Positions 62,481-64,000 of a stretch of 64,000 bases of DNA are shown here, one piece after another. The DNA is taken from positions 806,001 through 870,000 of the forward strand of contig NZ_JAFCJE010000003.1 of NCBI RefSeq assembly GCF_018131185.1. Direction: 5' to 3'. The number at the start of each line of letters is the position of its first letter. Within the stretch, counting starts at the first letter, position 1. The notes beneath the pieces were generated by a model. The model saw only the letters and a program-made list of their open reading frames with translations. It did no database searches and had not been told where the DNA came from. The translations under genes and the position numbers were made by a program. The DNA is from Bradyrhizobium diazoefficiens. Its GTDB lineage: Bacteria > Pseudomonadota > Alphaproteobacteria > Rhizobiales > Xanthobacteraceae.

Positions 62481-63146
62481 ATGGGACGACTCCTGAATAT
62501 CGTGACGCCGCTGCATACGGCGACCAAGCGCGACTACATGGGCCGCATGAATGACGACAAGATCGGTTGCTCGCTGAAGGCGCGGGAATACGAGGCCGAT
62601 TATTGGGATGGCGACCGCCGCTTCGGCTATGGCGGCTACCGCTTCATCGAAGGGCGCTGGGCGCCGGTCGCCAAGGCGCTGATCGAGACCTATGGCCTCA
62701 AGGACGGCTCCAGCGTGCTCGACGTCGGCTGCGGCAAGGGCTTTCTGCTCTACGAAATGCAGAAGATCCTGCCCGGCCTGAAGGTCGTCGGCTTCGACAT
62801 CTCCAGGCACGGTCTTGCCAATGCCCACGAGCAGGTGAAGCCGTATCTGTTCAACTATCGCGCCCAGGACATCTATCCCTATGGCGACCAGAGCTTCGAC
62901 CTCGTGATCTCGCTCGGCACGCTGCACAATCTCCGTCTCTACGAGCTCAATGCCGCGCTGAACGAGATTGAGCGCGTCGGCAAGAACAAATACGTCATGG
63001 TCGAGGGCTACCGGACCGTTGCCGAATTGCACAATCTCGAGTGCTGGGCGCTGACGGCGGAGTCCATCCTGCACACCTCGGAATGGATCTGGCTGTACGG
63101 CAAGCTCGGCTACACCGGCGATTACGAATTCATCTATTTCGAGTGA
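62481..63146 (+). CDS. class I SAM-dependent methyltransferase
   Basis: A 221-residue methyltransferase. The SAM-binding motif I is SVLDVGCGKGFLLYEMQ (about residues 80-96), motif II/III VVGFDISRHGLANAHEQVKP and motif IV FDLVISLGTLHNL. The N-terminal KAREYEADYWDGDRRFGYGG block matches methyltransferases of sugar or surface-glycan clusters. Start ATG 62481 (MGRLLNIVTP) was chosen; ATG 62382 would add 33 unlike codons. A zinc dehydrogenase gene follows after 13 bases. Confidence 0.88.
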   Translation: MGRLLNIVTPLHTATKRDYMGRMNDDKIGCSLKAREYEADYWDGDRRFGYGGYRFIEGRWAPVAKALIETYGLKDGSSVLDVGCGKGFLLYEMQKILPGLKVVGFDISRHGLANAHEQVKPYLFNYRAQDIYPYGDQSFDLVISLGTLHNLRLYELNAALNEIERVGKNKYVMVEGYRTVAELHNLECWALTAESILHTSEWIWLYGKLGYTGDYEFIYFE

Positions 63147-63159
63147 TCGGGCGCTCCTC

Positions 63160-64000
63160 ATGGACATCAAGACAGCCAAGGCGGCCATTCTCGTCGAATC
63201 GGGCAAGCCGCTGATCGTCGACGAGTTCACCTTGCCCGACAGGCTCGAACACGGTCAGGTGCTCGCGCATGTGCACACGTCGAGCATCTGTGGCGCGCAG
63301 ATCAACGAAATCGACGCCGTCAAAGGCGTCGACAAGTTCCTGCCGCACCTTCTCGGGCACGAGGCGCTGGCGACGATCGTCGAGACCGGACCCGGCGTCG
63401 TCTCCTGCAAGCAGGGTGACACCGTCATCATGCATTGGCGCCCGGGCAAGGGCGTCCAGTCCAACACGCCGGTCTATTCCTGGCGCGGCAAGCGCCTCAA
63501 TGCAGGCTGGGTCACCACCTTCAACGACTATGCCGTGGTGTCCGAGAATCGCGTCACGCCCGTTCCGGCCTCGATCGACCGCACCAGCGCGCCGCTGCTC
63601 GGCTGCGCGGTGACGACCGCGCTCGGCGTCGTCAACAACGACGCCCAGATCGCCATCGGCGAAGCCGTCGTCGTGTTCGGTGTCGGCGGCGTCGGATTGA
63701 ACATCGTGCAATTTGCCGCGATGGTCGGCGCCTATCCCGTCATCGCGATCGACCGCCTCGACAACAAGCTCGAGATGGCCCGGCAGTTCGGCGCGACCCA
63801 CGCCATCAACTCCGAAGCGGCCGGGGATGTCGCTGCCGAGGTTCGGTCGATCACGGGTACTGAGGGACCCGACAAGGTCGTCGAGACCACCGGCGTCAAG
63901 CATCTGATCGAGCTCGCCTACGAGATCACGGCGAAGAAGGGCCGCTGCATCCTCGTCGGCGTTCCCCGCGAGAAGGCCGAAATCTACACGCTGCCGCTCC
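63160..64000 (+). CDS. zinc-binding alcohol dehydrogenase family protein, cut by window end
   Basis: About 280 residues are visible from ATG 63160. The MDR fold shows the catalytic zinc cysteine in SSICGAQINEID, LLGHEALATIVETGPG, the NAD-binding VVVFGVGGVGLNIVQFAA and GRCILVGVP. The structural-zinc cysteine lobe is absent. It probably forms an operon with the methyltransferase before it. The end lies outside the window, so length and final residues are unknown. Confidence 0.88.
   Translation, partial: MDIKTAKAAILVESGKPLIVDEFTLPDRLEHGQVLAHVHTSSICGAQINEIDAVKGVDKFLPHLLGHEALATIVETGPGVVSCKQGDTVIMHWRPGKGVQSNTPVYSWRGKRLNAGWVTTFNDYAVVSENRVTPVPASIDRTSAPLLGCAVTTALGVVNNDAQIAIGEAVVVFGVGGVGLNIVQFAAMVGAYPVIAIDRLDNKLEMARQFGATHAINSEAAGDVAAEVRSITGTEGPDKVVETTGVKHLIELAYEITAKKGRCILVGVPREKAEIYTLPL

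Overview
The window is a high-GC chromosomal segment from an alphaproteobacterium of the Bradyrhizobium/Rhodopseudomonas type. Pointers to this are a class I (archaeal-type) lysyl-tRNA synthetase, a ligase-associated Lhr-like helicase next to a PdeM-like phosphoesterase, an alphaproteobacterial SOS box (GAAC-N7-GAAC), a small SRP RNA followed by dnaX-ybaB-recR, and about eighteen palindromic intergenic repeats of the kinds common in that family. The assignment is inferred from gene content; no rRNA is present to confirm it.

Layout. 1-9.4 kb: end of a TetR regulator, alpha-carbonic anhydrase, class I LysRS, an orphan amino-acid binding protein, a Sco copper chaperone with a small membrane partner, a ClpP-like exported protein, an FAD dehydrogenase with a PHB-depolymerase-like esterase, RidA and a SnoaL-like protein. 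9.6-13.5 kb: DNA-repair group (helicase, endonuclease, and an unknown gene behind an SOS box). 13.5-26 kb: DUF2865 protein, pyrE, GST, LysE exporter, polA, acyltransferase, ugd, hrpB and a retropepsin-like protease. 26-34.4 kb: phosphohexomutase, fatty-acid hydroxylase, small secreted proteins, a two-component system, Lrp regulator, PfkB kinase, nudC and HIT protein. 34.4-37.6 kb: ffs-dnaX-ybaB-recR. 37.6-43.4 kb: AmpG-like permease, rmuC, def-fmt-truA. 43.5-53.2 kb: a long minus-strand series, dapE-DUF805-dapD-nucleotidase-DUF1036-argB-DUF423-engB-yidC-rnpA-rpmH, headed by a near-consensus promoter before rpmH. 53.6-55.9 kb: a histidine kinase, tRNA-Arg(ACG) and queD.

55.9-60.8 kb is the accessory part. 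The last 33 bp inside queD recur exactly at 60766-60798, at the end of a 22-codon remnant of a second queD. Between the copies lie a frameshifted cyclase-TPR gene, a secreted protein with an internal duplication, and a lower-GC gene for an RTX-type protein with an unusual C-terminal domain. This looks like a small island or recombination scar at the queD 3' end. Downstream are a phytanoyl-CoA-dioxygenase-like gene, a small monooxygenase-like gene, and the start of a methyltransferase/zinc dehydrogenase pair that runs off the window.

Main points for a second look: the queD-bounded island and its RTX protein; the SOS box before the unknown gene at 13044; loss of proofreading residues in PolA; loss of zinc cysteines in DnaX; and a hairpin-rich spacer upstream of the SRP RNA.
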